Shown here piece after piece: positions 1 to 5,286 of a DNA stretch of 5,286 nucleotides. The notes beneath the pieces were generated by a model. It made no database searches and was not told where the DNA came from. It was given only the letters and a program-made list of their open reading frames with translations. The translations under genes and the position numbers were made by a program. Source of the DNA: JBEKHI01 sp050012355 (GTDB lineage Bacteria > Actinomycetota > Actinomycetes > Streptosporangiales > Streptosporangiaceae); the NCBI GenBank assembly GCA_050012355.1, contig JBEKHI010000505.1:1-5286 (forward strand), in the 5' to 3' direction. Positions within the stretch are counted from its first letter, which is position 1. Every line of letters begins with the position of its first letter.

Positions 1-883
1 TCGCTCACGGTGTCAGTCAGGGCCACCCAGCCAGGCGGGTACCTCTCCAGCCGGAGCTCGATGGGCGTGGCCTCCAGCCGGACCTCGTCCATGGTTCCGT
101 CGGCCAGCCGGACGGTTAGGGTGTGGTCGATTCCCAGTCCTTCGAGGATTGCGGTGTAGCGCGCGAGCCCCGGGAATCGCCATGTGAGCCAGTGCTCATT
201 GTCCCTGGTGATGACCGGATCCAGCGCGGCCATCGCCTCGTCGATGGTGAGCCCGCCGATCTTGTCCACCCTGGCCCCCAGCAGGTGCTCGCAGCCGGGA
301 GCGGCACCGACCACGTACAGGCCCTCCGGGAACATGAACCTGTCAACCGGGAGGATCCGGGACATCTCCTTGTCGTCCTCGGGCCACCTGATGTGGGCGT
401 GCCCGTCGTCCAGGCGCCGGACCAGCTTCATCATGCCGACCAGGATCTGCGCGTCGGTAAGGCCGGGGATCGCGCCGCGGAGTTCGGCGGCGGCCTGGTC
501 GAACTCGGTCTCGGGCCAGATCGCGCACCCCCCCGATCGAGCGCCACCCGGAGCGCCGCGACAGCCGCCTCACGGTCGCCGGCGGCCGCCTCGCAGCAGG
601 CGATCCGATAAGCGATTTCCCCCGGCATGAGCGGTGGGGTGTCGTCCGAAGACGGTTCCGTTTCCCGTACTCCCAGCCGGAGTGCCTTCTCGTACGCCTC
701 CCGCGCTCCCGGATAATCGTGCGCACCGAACCTGGCCTCGCCCAGGCGAGCCCAGTAGTCCCCGTTCACCGGATTGGCCGCGCTCACGCTCGCCCACAGG
801 TCCGCCGCGGCGGCCCAGTCCTTATCGCCCGTCCTGGCCCGCGCCCGGGCCGCCATCCCCATAAAGTCCGACATGCACCGCAC
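1..883 (-). pseudogene. TPR-repeat plus S41-peptidase-like protein, frameshifted and cut by the left edge
   Basis: The first frame runs from a GTG at 883 (or the ATG at 874) and encodes about 118 residues of TPR-like helical repeats (roughly residues 19-52, 43-76 and 88-118, with motifs such as YWARLGEARF and REAYEKALRLG). At the seven-G run (528-534) this frame turns into Arg/Pro-rich nonsense and stops at 431. From 527 to the left edge a second frame is fully open. It encodes an S41 (tail-specific protease) N-terminal region, with ETEFDQAAAELRGAIPGLTD, the LDDGHAHI motif (413-390) and a PDZ-like GARVDKIGG (278-252). TPR-S41 fusions are known in actinobacteria, so I read the two halves as one gene. 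The S41 catalytic Ser/Lys region would lie beyond the window. No good ribosome site precedes either start. The gene is 37 bases behind the VOC gene. It could be a real pseudogene, a sequencing error in the homopolymer, or a length-variable tract. Confidence 0.75.
528..534 (-). repeat. Seven-G homopolymer at the frame break
   Basis: A run of seven G on the minus strand (C on the plus strand) sits exactly where the TPR frame ends and the S41-like frame begins. Adding one G or removing two would join the two frames into a single protein. Such tracts are prone to slippage, both in replication and in sequencing. Confidence 0.85.
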
Positions 884-907
884 ATTACATGTCGAGATAT
901 TACGTGT
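884..907. promoter_or_regulatory. Nine-base direct repeat upstream of the TPR/S41 gene
   Basis: ATTACATGT (884-892) and ATTACGTGT (899-907) are direct repeats with one mismatch, set 15 bases apart, in an AT-richer patch between the VOC stop (921) and the GTG at 883. On the minus strand the patch includes TAATAT (902-897), a partial match to a -10 hexamer, which would start transcription close to the first codons. The repeat could be an operator for a regulator, or chance. I cannot name a regulator for it. Confidence 0.35.
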
Positions 908-920
908 CTAGGGGACCTTG

Positions 921-1307
921 CTAGCGCGAGTCCCGACGCAGCGGGTGATCCGTCGGGACTTCGACGATGACGATCCGGACGCCGTCGGGATCCTCGATCC
1001 ACATCTCGACCAGGCCCCAGGGCTCCTTGGCTGGCTCCCGGAGAACGTGGGCTCCCGCCGCAGCGAGGCGATCATGCTCGGCCCGGACATCGCGTACCTG
1101 CAGCCAGATCATCGCCGAGGCTCCAGGACGGTCAGGCGCATGCCCGGACACCTCGAGCAGCCCCTGGCCGAGAAAGAACACCACTCCCGGATTGTCAGCG
1201 GGCCCGAACTCGCGGTAGATCGCCAGGCCCAGCACGTCACGGTAGAAGCGCCGGCTCCGGTCTAGGTCGGCCGGTCGCAGCAGGATCCGGCTGCTGAGTA
1301 TCTCCAC
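921..1307 (-). CDS. VOC family protein (glyoxalase / bleomycin-resistance / dioxygenase fold)
   Basis: This 128-residue protein has the single-polypeptide VOC layout of two beta-alpha-beta-beta-beta halves. The first half begins with ILLRPADLDRSRRFYRDVLGL (about residues 8-28), and the second ends with the typical MWIEDPDGVRIVIVE stretch (102-116). E116 is at the usual metal-ligand position and E52 is a candidate second ligand; a classical first-strand His is not evident, so metal use and reaction are uncertain. Family members act on small molecules as lyases, dioxygenases, epimerases or binding proteins; the substrate cannot be read here. The start is a GTG with GAGGA seven bases upstream (1319-1315). 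It lies 39 bases behind the flavin-reductase gene and 37 bases ahead of the TPR/S41 gene, so shared transcription is likely. It is probably cytoplasmic, as there is no signal peptide. Confidence 0.88.
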   Translation of the reverse strand: MEILSSRILLRPADLDRSRRFYRDVLGLAIYREFGPADNPGVVFFLGQGLLEVSGHAPDRPGASAMIWLQVRDVRAEHDRLAAAGAHVLREPAKEPWGLVEMWIEDPDGVRIVIVEVPTDHPLRRDSR

Positions 1308-1314
1308 ACTGCGA

Positions 1315-1319
1315 TCCTC
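1315..1319 (-). promoter_or_regulatory. Ribosome binding site of the VOC gene
   Basis: GAGGA on the minus strand is seven bases before the GTG at 1307. It is the best Shine-Dalgarno match in the window and supports that start codon. Confidence 0.6.
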
Positions 1320-1346
1320 GCAGCCCGGCGCGGGCTTCGCAGCGGC

Positions 1347-1976
1347 TCACCGGGCATGCGCGGTCTGAGGTATCTGCCAGGCCTCGGCCAGCCGTGACGG
1401 CTGCACTTGGCTGCCGCCGCCGTAGAACTCGCAGAACTTCATGATCAACGGATCCCATCGGTCGGGATCGATGTGCTGGGTGCCCGGGATGATCAACTGC
1501 TCGTCCACGTGCGCGCGCACCACCCGGACGGTATGCGCGGTGGTGCGATTGTCATGGTCGAACGGTACGGCGGAGACCAGCTCGCATTCGAGCTGTATGG
1601 GGCACTCGGCCACCAGGGGCGCGGCGACCAGGTCGGCAACCAGCGGGGTGAGGCCAGCGGCGGTGAACTTGTTCGGCTCATACCGGTACCCCTTCTCGAT
1701 CTTGTGCGGTGTCAGCACCGGCGACCCGGTCAGCAATGCCAGCCGGTCGACCGCGGCCGCCAGTTCCGGGGATGGCAGGTTCAGCACGCACTCACGCTCC
1801 CGCAGCAGGTTGCGCGTGGTCTGTGAGCCGGTGTTCATGCCGAGCATGCACTGCTCACCCAGCCACCACGCCGACGACATGGGCGCGAGGTTGGCCGTCG
1901 CATCGGGGTTGCGCGTACTGATCAGTACGACCGGCGTGCCGAAGTAAAGGACTTTGAGATCGACGTTTAGGTGCAT
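1347..1976 (-). CDS. Flavin reductase family protein (FMN-binding split-barrel fold)
   Basis: This 209-residue protein resembles the flavin-reductase-like/flavoredoxin family (DIM6/NTAB type), which binds FMN and often reduces flavin with NAD(P)H or uses it in another redox reaction. Family features include an early strand with TPVVLIST (14-21), NLAPMSSAWW (29-38), which matches the usual N-x-A-P-x-S pattern near the flavin phosphate, TTRNLLRERECVLNLP (53-68), and a C-terminal EFYGGG (183-188). Length is normal. The ATG at 1976 is preceded by GGTGGAG, with close spacing of about 2-4 bases. There is no signal peptide or membrane segment. It diverges from the ASCH gene across 87 bases and is followed 39 bases later by the VOC gene, so it may head a small transcript. 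The partner enzyme and substrate are unknown. Confidence 0.88.
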   Translation of the reverse strand: MHLNVDLKVLYFGTPVVLISTRNPDATANLAPMSSAWWLGEQCMLGMNTGSQTTRNLLRERECVLNLPSPELAAAVDRLALLTGSPVLTPHKIEKGYRYEPNKFTAAGLTPLVADLVAAPLVAECPIQLECELVSAVPFDHDNRTTAHTVRVVRAHVDEQLIIPGTQHIDPDRWDPLIMKFCEFYGGGSQVQPSRLAEAWQIPQTAHAR

Positions 1977-2063
1977 ATCTCCACCATGCCTCGCGGCACG
2001 GGATGTTGCTGGCGGAAAACAGCCGTGACACTGCCGAGGACGCCACTGGCGTAACGTTTACTC
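1977..2063. promoter_or_regulatory. Divergent intergenic region between the flavin reductase and ASCH genes
   Basis: These 87 bases must hold promoters for both neighbours. On the plus strand TAACGT (2052-2057) ends six bases before the ASCH GTG and fits a -10 hexamer of a leaderless transcript. GTGACA (2025-2030) resembles a -35 element but the 21-base spacing is too long for a standard promoter. On the minus strand the ribosome site GGTGGAG (1985-1979) is visible, but no convincing promoter. Confidence 0.4.
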
Positions 2064-2351
2064 GTGGAGTTCAGCCAGGAAATACGCGAAAAGGTTCTGA
2101 CCGGGCAGATCACCGTCTCGTTCCGGCTGTGGCGACGGCCCAAGGTAAAGGCCGGTGGCCGCTATCGCGTCGCGGACGGTCAGATCGAGGTCGACTCGGT
2201 CGAGTTGCTCCCGTTCTCCTCCATCGACGAGACCGACGTGCGCCTCTCCGGCGAAGCCGACCTCGAATCCCTCCGTCAGCGAGCTGCCCACGCCGGGCCT
2301 ATCGGTGAGGACACCCTCCTCTACCGGATCGAGTTCCATACCGTCGGATAG
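2064..2351 (+). CDS. Small ASCH-domain protein
   Basis: This 95-residue protein is complete and matches the single-domain ASCH (PUA-like) proteins of actinobacteria. An N-terminal helix (EIREKVLTG) leads into FRLWRRPKVKAGGRYRV (20-36), which forms the start of the beta barrel and a basic patch. Then come QIEVDSVELLPF (40-51), a variable acidic helix (58-76), and a closing LLYRIEFHTVG. The ASCH fold is predicted to bind RNA, and some members are nucleases or amidohydrolases, but no function can be assigned here. The start is GTG with no Shine-Dalgarno site, and TAACGT lies just upstream, which suggests leaderless translation. It stands alone on the plus strand and converges with the oxidoreductase gene. 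Confidence 0.82.
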   Translation: MEFSQEIREKVLTGQITVSFRLWRRPKVKAGGRYRVADGQIEVDSVELLPFSSIDETDVRLSGEADLESLRQRAAHAGPIGEDTLLYRIEFHTVG

Positions 2352-2542
2352 GGCCGCTGTCCTCCCATGCACCGAGCGTCCGCCGTCGGTAAGGACCTGG
2401 CAATGCCCGTTTCGCCTCGACGCGGCGGGTTGTCGTCCCAGCACGTCTTGTCGCAGGTCAGCACGTCGTGGCCCGGAAGGCAGATATCCGAGATGATGCG
2501 GCGCAGTTCTTGTCCGCAGCGATCGCCCGTGCGCCCTGGCAA
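2321..2542 (-). CDS. Doubtful small Cys-rich ORF
   Basis: This 73-residue ORF starts at TTG (2542); the frame is open upstream to a TAA near 2577, with no better start. Residues 9-40 have coding-like third-position G/C and a possible metal-binding set (C9, C21, H25, C30, C34; the core reads CGQELRRIISDICLPGHDVL). The last part is poor and overlaps the 3' end of the ASCH gene by 31 bases on the opposite strand. I do not recognise a family. It could be a small zinc-binding protein, the remnant of a longer gene lacking its 5' end, or chance. Confidence 0.2.
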   Translation of the reverse strand: MPGRTGDRCGQELRRIISDICLPGHDVLTCDKTCWDDNPPRRGETGIARSLPTADARCMGGQRPYPTVWNSIR

Positions 2543-2619
2543 CCATTCCCGAGCCTCAATCGTTCGCCGCCAGCATTACAGAACGGTGAGGTTGGCGCGC
2601 GTATCAGTATTCGATACCG
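2352..2619. other. Convergent intergenic region
   Basis: These 268 bases lie between the ASCH stop and the oxidoreductase stop. Apart from the doubtful Cys-rich ORF and a short inverted repeat (GTATC / GATAC, 2601-2617, 5-base stem, 7-base loop) directly behind the oxidoreductase stop, I see nothing. No strong intrinsic terminator with a T-run is present. Confidence 0.5.
2601..2617 (-). terminator. Weak stem-loop after the oxidoreductase gene
   Basis: GTATC and GATAC flank a 7-base loop, two bases beyond the TGA at 2622-2620. The stem is only 5 bp, and there is no T-run, so termination is uncertain. Confidence 0.18.
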
Positions 2620-3273
2620 TCAATTACCGGCCCGACGGATCAGGCGGAATGCGACATCCCAGCTTCCGGCGGCTAGCGCGCTATAGACCCACAGCACGCT
2701 GAGCGCTTCTGTCAGGCGGGCGAGATGCAGTCCGCCCAGGTTCAGGATGTCGGTCCAGCCAAGTTCACGGCACAGTGCGATTGCCTGCTCCACCGCGGGC
2801 TCGTGGTCTCCGCATACCAGCATGGTCGGCGGTCCCTCCGGGAATCCGGGCGACACCATGTCCGCGGCGCTAAGTATGTTGAATGCCTTGACCACGTGCG
2901 CGCCGGGGACCAGACGTTGCAGCATTTCAGCCCCGGAGTCGTCGTGGCCGATCACGAGCACCGGCCGTCCGTCGGGTCCGGGCCGTTCGGGATCGCAGGC
3001 GTCGATAAGGGTAATCCCGGGCAGCAGCGCACCGGCGATCTCACCGGCTACCGCCCTCAGCCCGTCAAACGGAATCGCGAAGATGGCCAGTTCGGCGGTT
3101 TTCGCCGCCTCCCGGTGAGCCATGACCGAGACGCCCGGCAGGTCTGCCAGCCGCGCCACGACGGCGGGATCCTCAGGCGCGCGCGTTCCCACCGCGACGC
3201 TGTGACCCCGGTTCAGCAGCCCGCCCGCCAGCGCCCGGCCGACAGGTCCGGTCCCGAACACCGCTATGCGCAT
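2620..3273 (-). CDS. NAD(P)-binding oxidoreductase, NADPH:F420 reductase-like
   Basis: This 217-residue protein belongs to the COG2085-type dinucleotide-binding family, which includes F420H2:NADP oxidoreductase. It opens with a Rossmann strand and glycine motif MRIAVFGTGPVGRALA (GTGPVG, 7-12). This is followed by VAVGTR (27-31 region), where T30/R31 would suit the NADP 2'-phosphate, and LAIFAIPFD (62-70). VKAFNILS (128-135) is the family signature, and LGGLHLARLTEAL (179-191) is the usual C-terminal segment. Length fits. The ATG at 3273 is chosen because it puts the Rossmann strand at the N-terminus; the frame is open upstream to 3513, but that extension has no family resemblance. No Shine-Dalgarno site is present; CATAAT (3286-3281) lies eight bases upstream, suggesting a leaderless message. 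Actual F420 use is not proven; many relatives have unknown substrates. Confidence 0.87.
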   Translation of the reverse strand: MRIAVFGTGPVGRALAGGLLNRGHSVAVGTRAPEDPAVVARLADLPGVSVMAHREAAKTAELAIFAIPFDGLRAVAGEIAGALLPGITLIDACDPERPGPDGRPVLVIGHDDSGAEMLQRLVPGAHVVKAFNILSAADMVSPGFPEGPPTMLVCGDHEPAVEQAIALCRELGWTDILNLGGLHLARLTEALSVLWVYSALAAGSWDVAFRLIRRAGN

Positions 3274-3280
3274 GCCCGTG

Positions 3281-3286
3281 ATTATG
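3281..3286 (-). promoter_or_regulatory. Candidate -10 element of the oxidoreductase gene
   Basis: CATAAT on the minus strand matches TATAAT at five of six bases and ends eight bases before the ATG at 3273, the spacing expected of a leaderless transcript. No clear -35 element is seen 16-18 bases further upstream. Confidence 0.4.
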
Positions 3287-3679
3287 TCAGCGCCCGCGAG
3301 CTGTTCCCGTACTCGGCGGCATCGCCCGAGCTCTTGTCCGATCGCGGAGTTCCTGGCCGGCCCCGGCATTGACCCCGTGCTTGCCCAGGTGGTGATCGAG
3401 GGCCGTGACGTGGCACAGAAGGCGCCGCAGTCGCGCACGCTGCCGCTGTTGCTGCAACCGCTGCCCCCTGATGTCAGCTCTTGATCTGCCATGCCGAGCC
3501 TAACGATGGGCATGCGATGCCGCGATCAAGGGCTCCCGCCACCGACCCAGGAGCGGCCTCTCCGGCTACCCGGACGACGCGGACTCGCGGCCAGCGGCAG
3601 ACCCTGGCCAAGCACATAACGGGTAATCGGTGCGCCTCCGGCTGCCGGACTGGCAGGAACGTCTCACGCGCCGTATCGG

Positions 3680-3692
3680 CGCCTCACAGGCG
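3680..3692 (-). terminator. Short hairpin behind the 317-residue protein gene
   Basis: CGCCT-CAC-AGGCG forms a 5-bp GC-rich stem with a 3-base loop, about 33 bases beyond the stop codon at 3725. There is no T-run, so it is at best a weak terminator. Confidence 0.2.
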
Positions 3693-3724
3693 TGGTTTGT
3701 GGGTCGCGTCCGGTCTGGCTGGGG

Positions 3725-4678
3725 TCAGGTTGCGCATCCCTGGAGGATTCTGTTGACCCATACTCGCGGGGGCATGTCGTCCATGCCGAGCAAGTCGGTG
3801 TGGGCTGAGATCTGGCGGTGCAGCGCGTCGTCGGCTTGGAGCTTGAAGTCCGCGAGCCTTCGGGCATAGTTCCTGTCTGTCCTGCCCCAGGGGTGATTGC
3901 TGGCGGCTGCCTTGAAGTCGGTGAAGCCGAGCATCGGCGGGATATGGTCCAGAAGTGCGCGCAGCAGCGCGTGGGCGGCGTAGGCGTTGCCATGGGCGCA
4001 GTTGTCATTCAGCTCGCCGATCAGGCGTGTCAGTTTCGCCGGGCTGTAGCCGAGCGCGGTCGCCTTGGCTGCCAGGCCGACGGCGACCGCAGGATCGATG
4101 TAAGGGCCGGGCTGGCCCGGTCCCGGTTGCGCAGCCTGGCCGACGCCCCGAGCGAAGATGACCGTCGCTGCGGCCTGGTCAACGGAGCCCACACGCCAGT
4201 CGGCCTCCCGCCAGGCCTTGGACTGGATGCTGGACCCGTTGGACCACCAGGCCCGGTGCAGCCGGGCCGAGCCGGGCAGTGGGCCGACCAGAGCCTCGAT
4301 CTGGGCGAAGCTCATCTGCAGGTAGCTGCCCGCCTGGCCCGCGAGATGGACGCCAAGCGGGCCATATCTCCCTCCGCTCCGAGTCCGGTCCTGCGGCCGG
4401 AGCTGGCCTTGTCGCAGGCACAGGCCGCACGGTGCGGTCTGCCCGCCGAGTTGCCCGGCGAAGTCTTCAAGCTCTTCCCGGCTGCCGCAGACCTTGGTGT
4501 ACTCACCCCCGGTAAACGTCAGCCCGCGAGCCGGTTCGCCGCTGATGGTCGCGCAGTCGGCCCGGTGCAGCATCAAGTAGGCGGCCGAGGGGGAACGGAA
4601 GGTATTGACGACGAAGCCCCTGGGATACTCGGCTAGCCAGCGCGCGTAGCCAGCGTCATCATCGACGAAGTGCCGCAT
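3725..4678 (-). CDS. Three-part protein of unknown function (N-terminal His/Cys region, DUF7662-like domain, C-terminal helical domain)
   Basis: This 317-residue protein resembles actinobacterial hypothetical proteins. Residues 1-90 (start MRHFVDDDAGYARWL) contain H38, C42, C64, C84 and C87 (LHRADC, KVCG, CGLC), a plausible zinc site. Residues 105-178 match the DUF7662-type pattern: YGPLGVHL, then FAQIEALVG-PLPGSA, RAWWSNG, AWREADWRV and VIFAR. After a Pro/Gly/Gln-rich linker (179-192), residues 208-315 form a helical domain with LIGELNDN, ALLRALLDHIPPMLG, and ADDALHRQISAHTDLL. R240-x4-H245 recalls the HEPN RNase motif, but the residue after the Arg is not the usual polar one, so this is only a hint. 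The ATG at 4678 fits the family N-terminus; no good ribosome site precedes it. No signal peptide or membrane segment is visible. The function is unknown; a role in nucleic-acid binding or defence is speculation. Confidence 0.8.
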   Translation of the reverse strand: MRHFVDDDAGYARWLAEYPRGFVVNTFRSPSAAYLMLHRADCATISGEPARGLTFTGGEYTKVCGSREELEDFAGQLGGQTAPCGLCLRQGQLRPQDRTRSGGRYGPLGVHLAGQAGSYLQMSFAQIEALVGPLPGSARLHRAWWSNGSSIQSKAWREADWRVGSVDQAAATVIFARGVGQAAQPGPGQPGPYIDPAVAVGLAAKATALGYSPAKLTRLIGELNDNCAHGNAYAAHALLRALLDHIPPMLGFTDFKAAASNHPWGRTDRNYARRLADFKLQADDALHRQISAHTDLLGMDDMPPRVWVNRILQGCAT

Positions 4679-4935
4679 ATGACCATGATCCCGCCGTCGG
4701 GCATCTGCTGTCAGTAGCTCTCGGCTTCAAGCAGCCACCACAGAAAGTGATCTACTCTTGCGCCAGCGGGGAACCAGGAACCGATATGCGCTCGTGTCGC
4801 GATGACGAGCACCGCTGTTCGGCGTGATGATCTGTGTTCGCGGCGTCACTTGCCGGCACTTCGGAGGTGCACCGCCGAGAGGTCTTCGGTGATGGCTGCA
4901 TCCGGCACATCGGGGATGTGGGCGTGCACGACTGT
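4679..4935. other. Intergenic region upstream of the 317-residue protein gene
   Basis: These 257 bases separate two minus-strand genes. Their codon-position composition is weak in all frames. A minus-strand ORF starting at 4939, overlapping the phosphotransferase stop as GTGA, has poor codon usage and is not credible. The region probably holds the promoter of the downstream gene, but no clear -35/-10 pair or terminator was found. Confidence 0.4.
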
Positions 4936-5286
4936 TCACAGGGTGGCGAGGCGGTCCGCGGCCTTAAGCATGTGCCGGCCCAGCGGCTGCAGGTTGATCC
5001 GGGTGCACCGCAGCCCGCTCGTCACCCGCTCCACGACGCCCCACTCCCAGATCGCCGCGGCGTCCAGCCCGCAGCGCTCCGCCAGCCAGTGCGCCCTGGC
5101 CCAGGGGTCGCCGTCGAGCAGCTCTACGGGATCGTTCCGCATCATCACCCCAAGGTCGCACTCGGCCTCGGCGAGCACCCCGTCGGGGTCGACAAGCTTG
5201 AACGTGCCGCGGCCAGGGACCTGAAGGGCGTTCAACTGGTGAACGTCCCCGTGCACCAGCACGGCCCGCTCGTCGTCGTGTGCCGC
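4936..5286 (-). CDS. Aminoglycoside/hydroxyurea-type phosphotransferase, C-terminal part
   Basis: 116 residues are visible, running in from the right edge, so the N-terminal lobe is missing. The kinase catalytic loop HGDVHQLN (visible residues 12-19) and the metal-binding LVDPDG (31-36, the DFG equivalent) are intact. The tail, with GDPWARAHWLAERCGLD, AIWEWGVVERV and LQPLGRHMLKAADRLA, matches the streptomycin 6-kinase / hydroxyurea kinase family (APH_6_hur type), which phosphorylates a hydroxyl of an antibiotic using ATP in the cytoplasm. Many chromosomal members have no proven substrate, so resistance should not be assumed. The true start lies outside the window; the internal GTG at 5262 is inside the catalytic domain and is not a real start. 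The stop (TGA, 4938-4936) is at the normal family end. Confidence 0.8.
   Translation of the reverse strand, partial: AAHDDERAVLVHGDVHQLNALQVPGRGTFKLVDPDGVLAEAECDLGVMMRNDPVELLDGDPWARAHWLAERCGLDAAAIWEWGVVERVTSGLRCTRINLQPLGRHMLKAADRLATL

Larger units (their letters stand above)
3274..3724. other. 451-base gap with possible plus-strand gene remnants
   Basis: No confident gene lies here. Two plus-strand stretches have coding-like third-position G/C. The first is about 3340-3483, reading IAEFLAGPGIDPVLAQVVIE and ending at a TGA at 3481-3483, with no sensible start. The second begins at a GTG at 3630 and reads MRLRLPDWQERLTRRIGAS before running into the antisense strand of the next gene. I recognise neither. 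They may be decayed gene ends, or shadows caused by the base composition. Confidence 0.35.

Noticed and set aside
123..630. Two long plus-strand ORFs opposite the S41-like region
   Set aside because: They are antisense to the S41-like frame and show no family features.
2468..2686. Plus-strand ORF starting MARKADIRDDAAQFL
   Set aside because: The opening looks protein-like, but the codon bias is weaker than on the opposite strand and its end overlaps the oxidoreductase gene antisense.
2620..3513. N-terminal extension of the oxidoreductase to 3513 (80 extra residues)
   Set aside because: The family begins at the Rossmann strand MRIAVFG (3273). The extension has no domain, is rich in Ser/Gly/Cys, and its frame overlaps the plus-strand coding-like stretch.
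3818..4636. Long plus-strand ORF of 272 residues
   Set aside because: It is the antisense shadow of the 317-residue protein, whose family features are clear on the minus strand.
4865..4872. Palindrome GGTGCACC with a further GTGCAC near 4925
   Set aside because: A short self-complementary sequence is expected by chance in GC-rich DNA, and its position is not tied to a promoter.
4727..4939. Minus-strand ORF overlapping the phosphotransferase stop as GTGA
   Set aside because: The overlap looks like translational coupling, but third-position G/C is low for this DNA, the protein is Arg/Pro/His-rich without a domain, and the frame gives no recognisable family.

Overview
The window is high-GC DNA with actinobacterial character. 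It has strong G/C bias at third codon positions, GTG starts, several genes lacking a Shine-Dalgarno site, and protein families common in Streptomyces-like organisms. No RNA gene, insertion sequence, integrase, CRISPR array or origin was seen. Most genes lie on the minus strand, so the layout below runs from the right edge to the left.

Right part: positions 5286-4936 hold the C-terminal part of an antibiotic-kinase-type phosphotransferase, cut by the window edge. After a 257-base gap comes a 317-residue protein (4678-3725). It has three recognisable parts: an N-terminal His/Cys-containing region, a central domain of unknown function resembling DUF7662, and a C-terminal helical domain seen in actinobacterial hypothetical proteins. 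A 451-base gap follows, with no convincing gene but two plus-strand stretches that look like coding remnants. Next is a dinucleotide-binding oxidoreductase related to NADPH:F420 reductases (3273-2620).

Middle: a small ASCH-domain protein (2064-2351) is the only confident plus-strand gene. It converges with the oxidoreductase and diverges from a flavin-reductase-fold protein (1976-1347). The 268 bases between the two convergent genes contain a doubtful small Cys-rich minus-strand ORF.

Left part: the flavin reductase, a VOC (glyoxalase/dioxygenase fold) protein (1307-921) and a TPR plus S41-peptidase-like protein (883 to beyond the left edge) follow head to tail with gaps of 39 and 37 bases, so they may share a transcript. 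The TPR/S41 gene is broken in this sequence. Its reading frame shifts at a run of seven G (528-534), and the expected linker between the two domains seems too short. This is the clearest anomaly in the window. I see no evidence for a complete new multi-gene system; the 317-residue protein is the best candidate for uncharacterised biology. Family assignments come from recognising sequence patterns, not from database searches.
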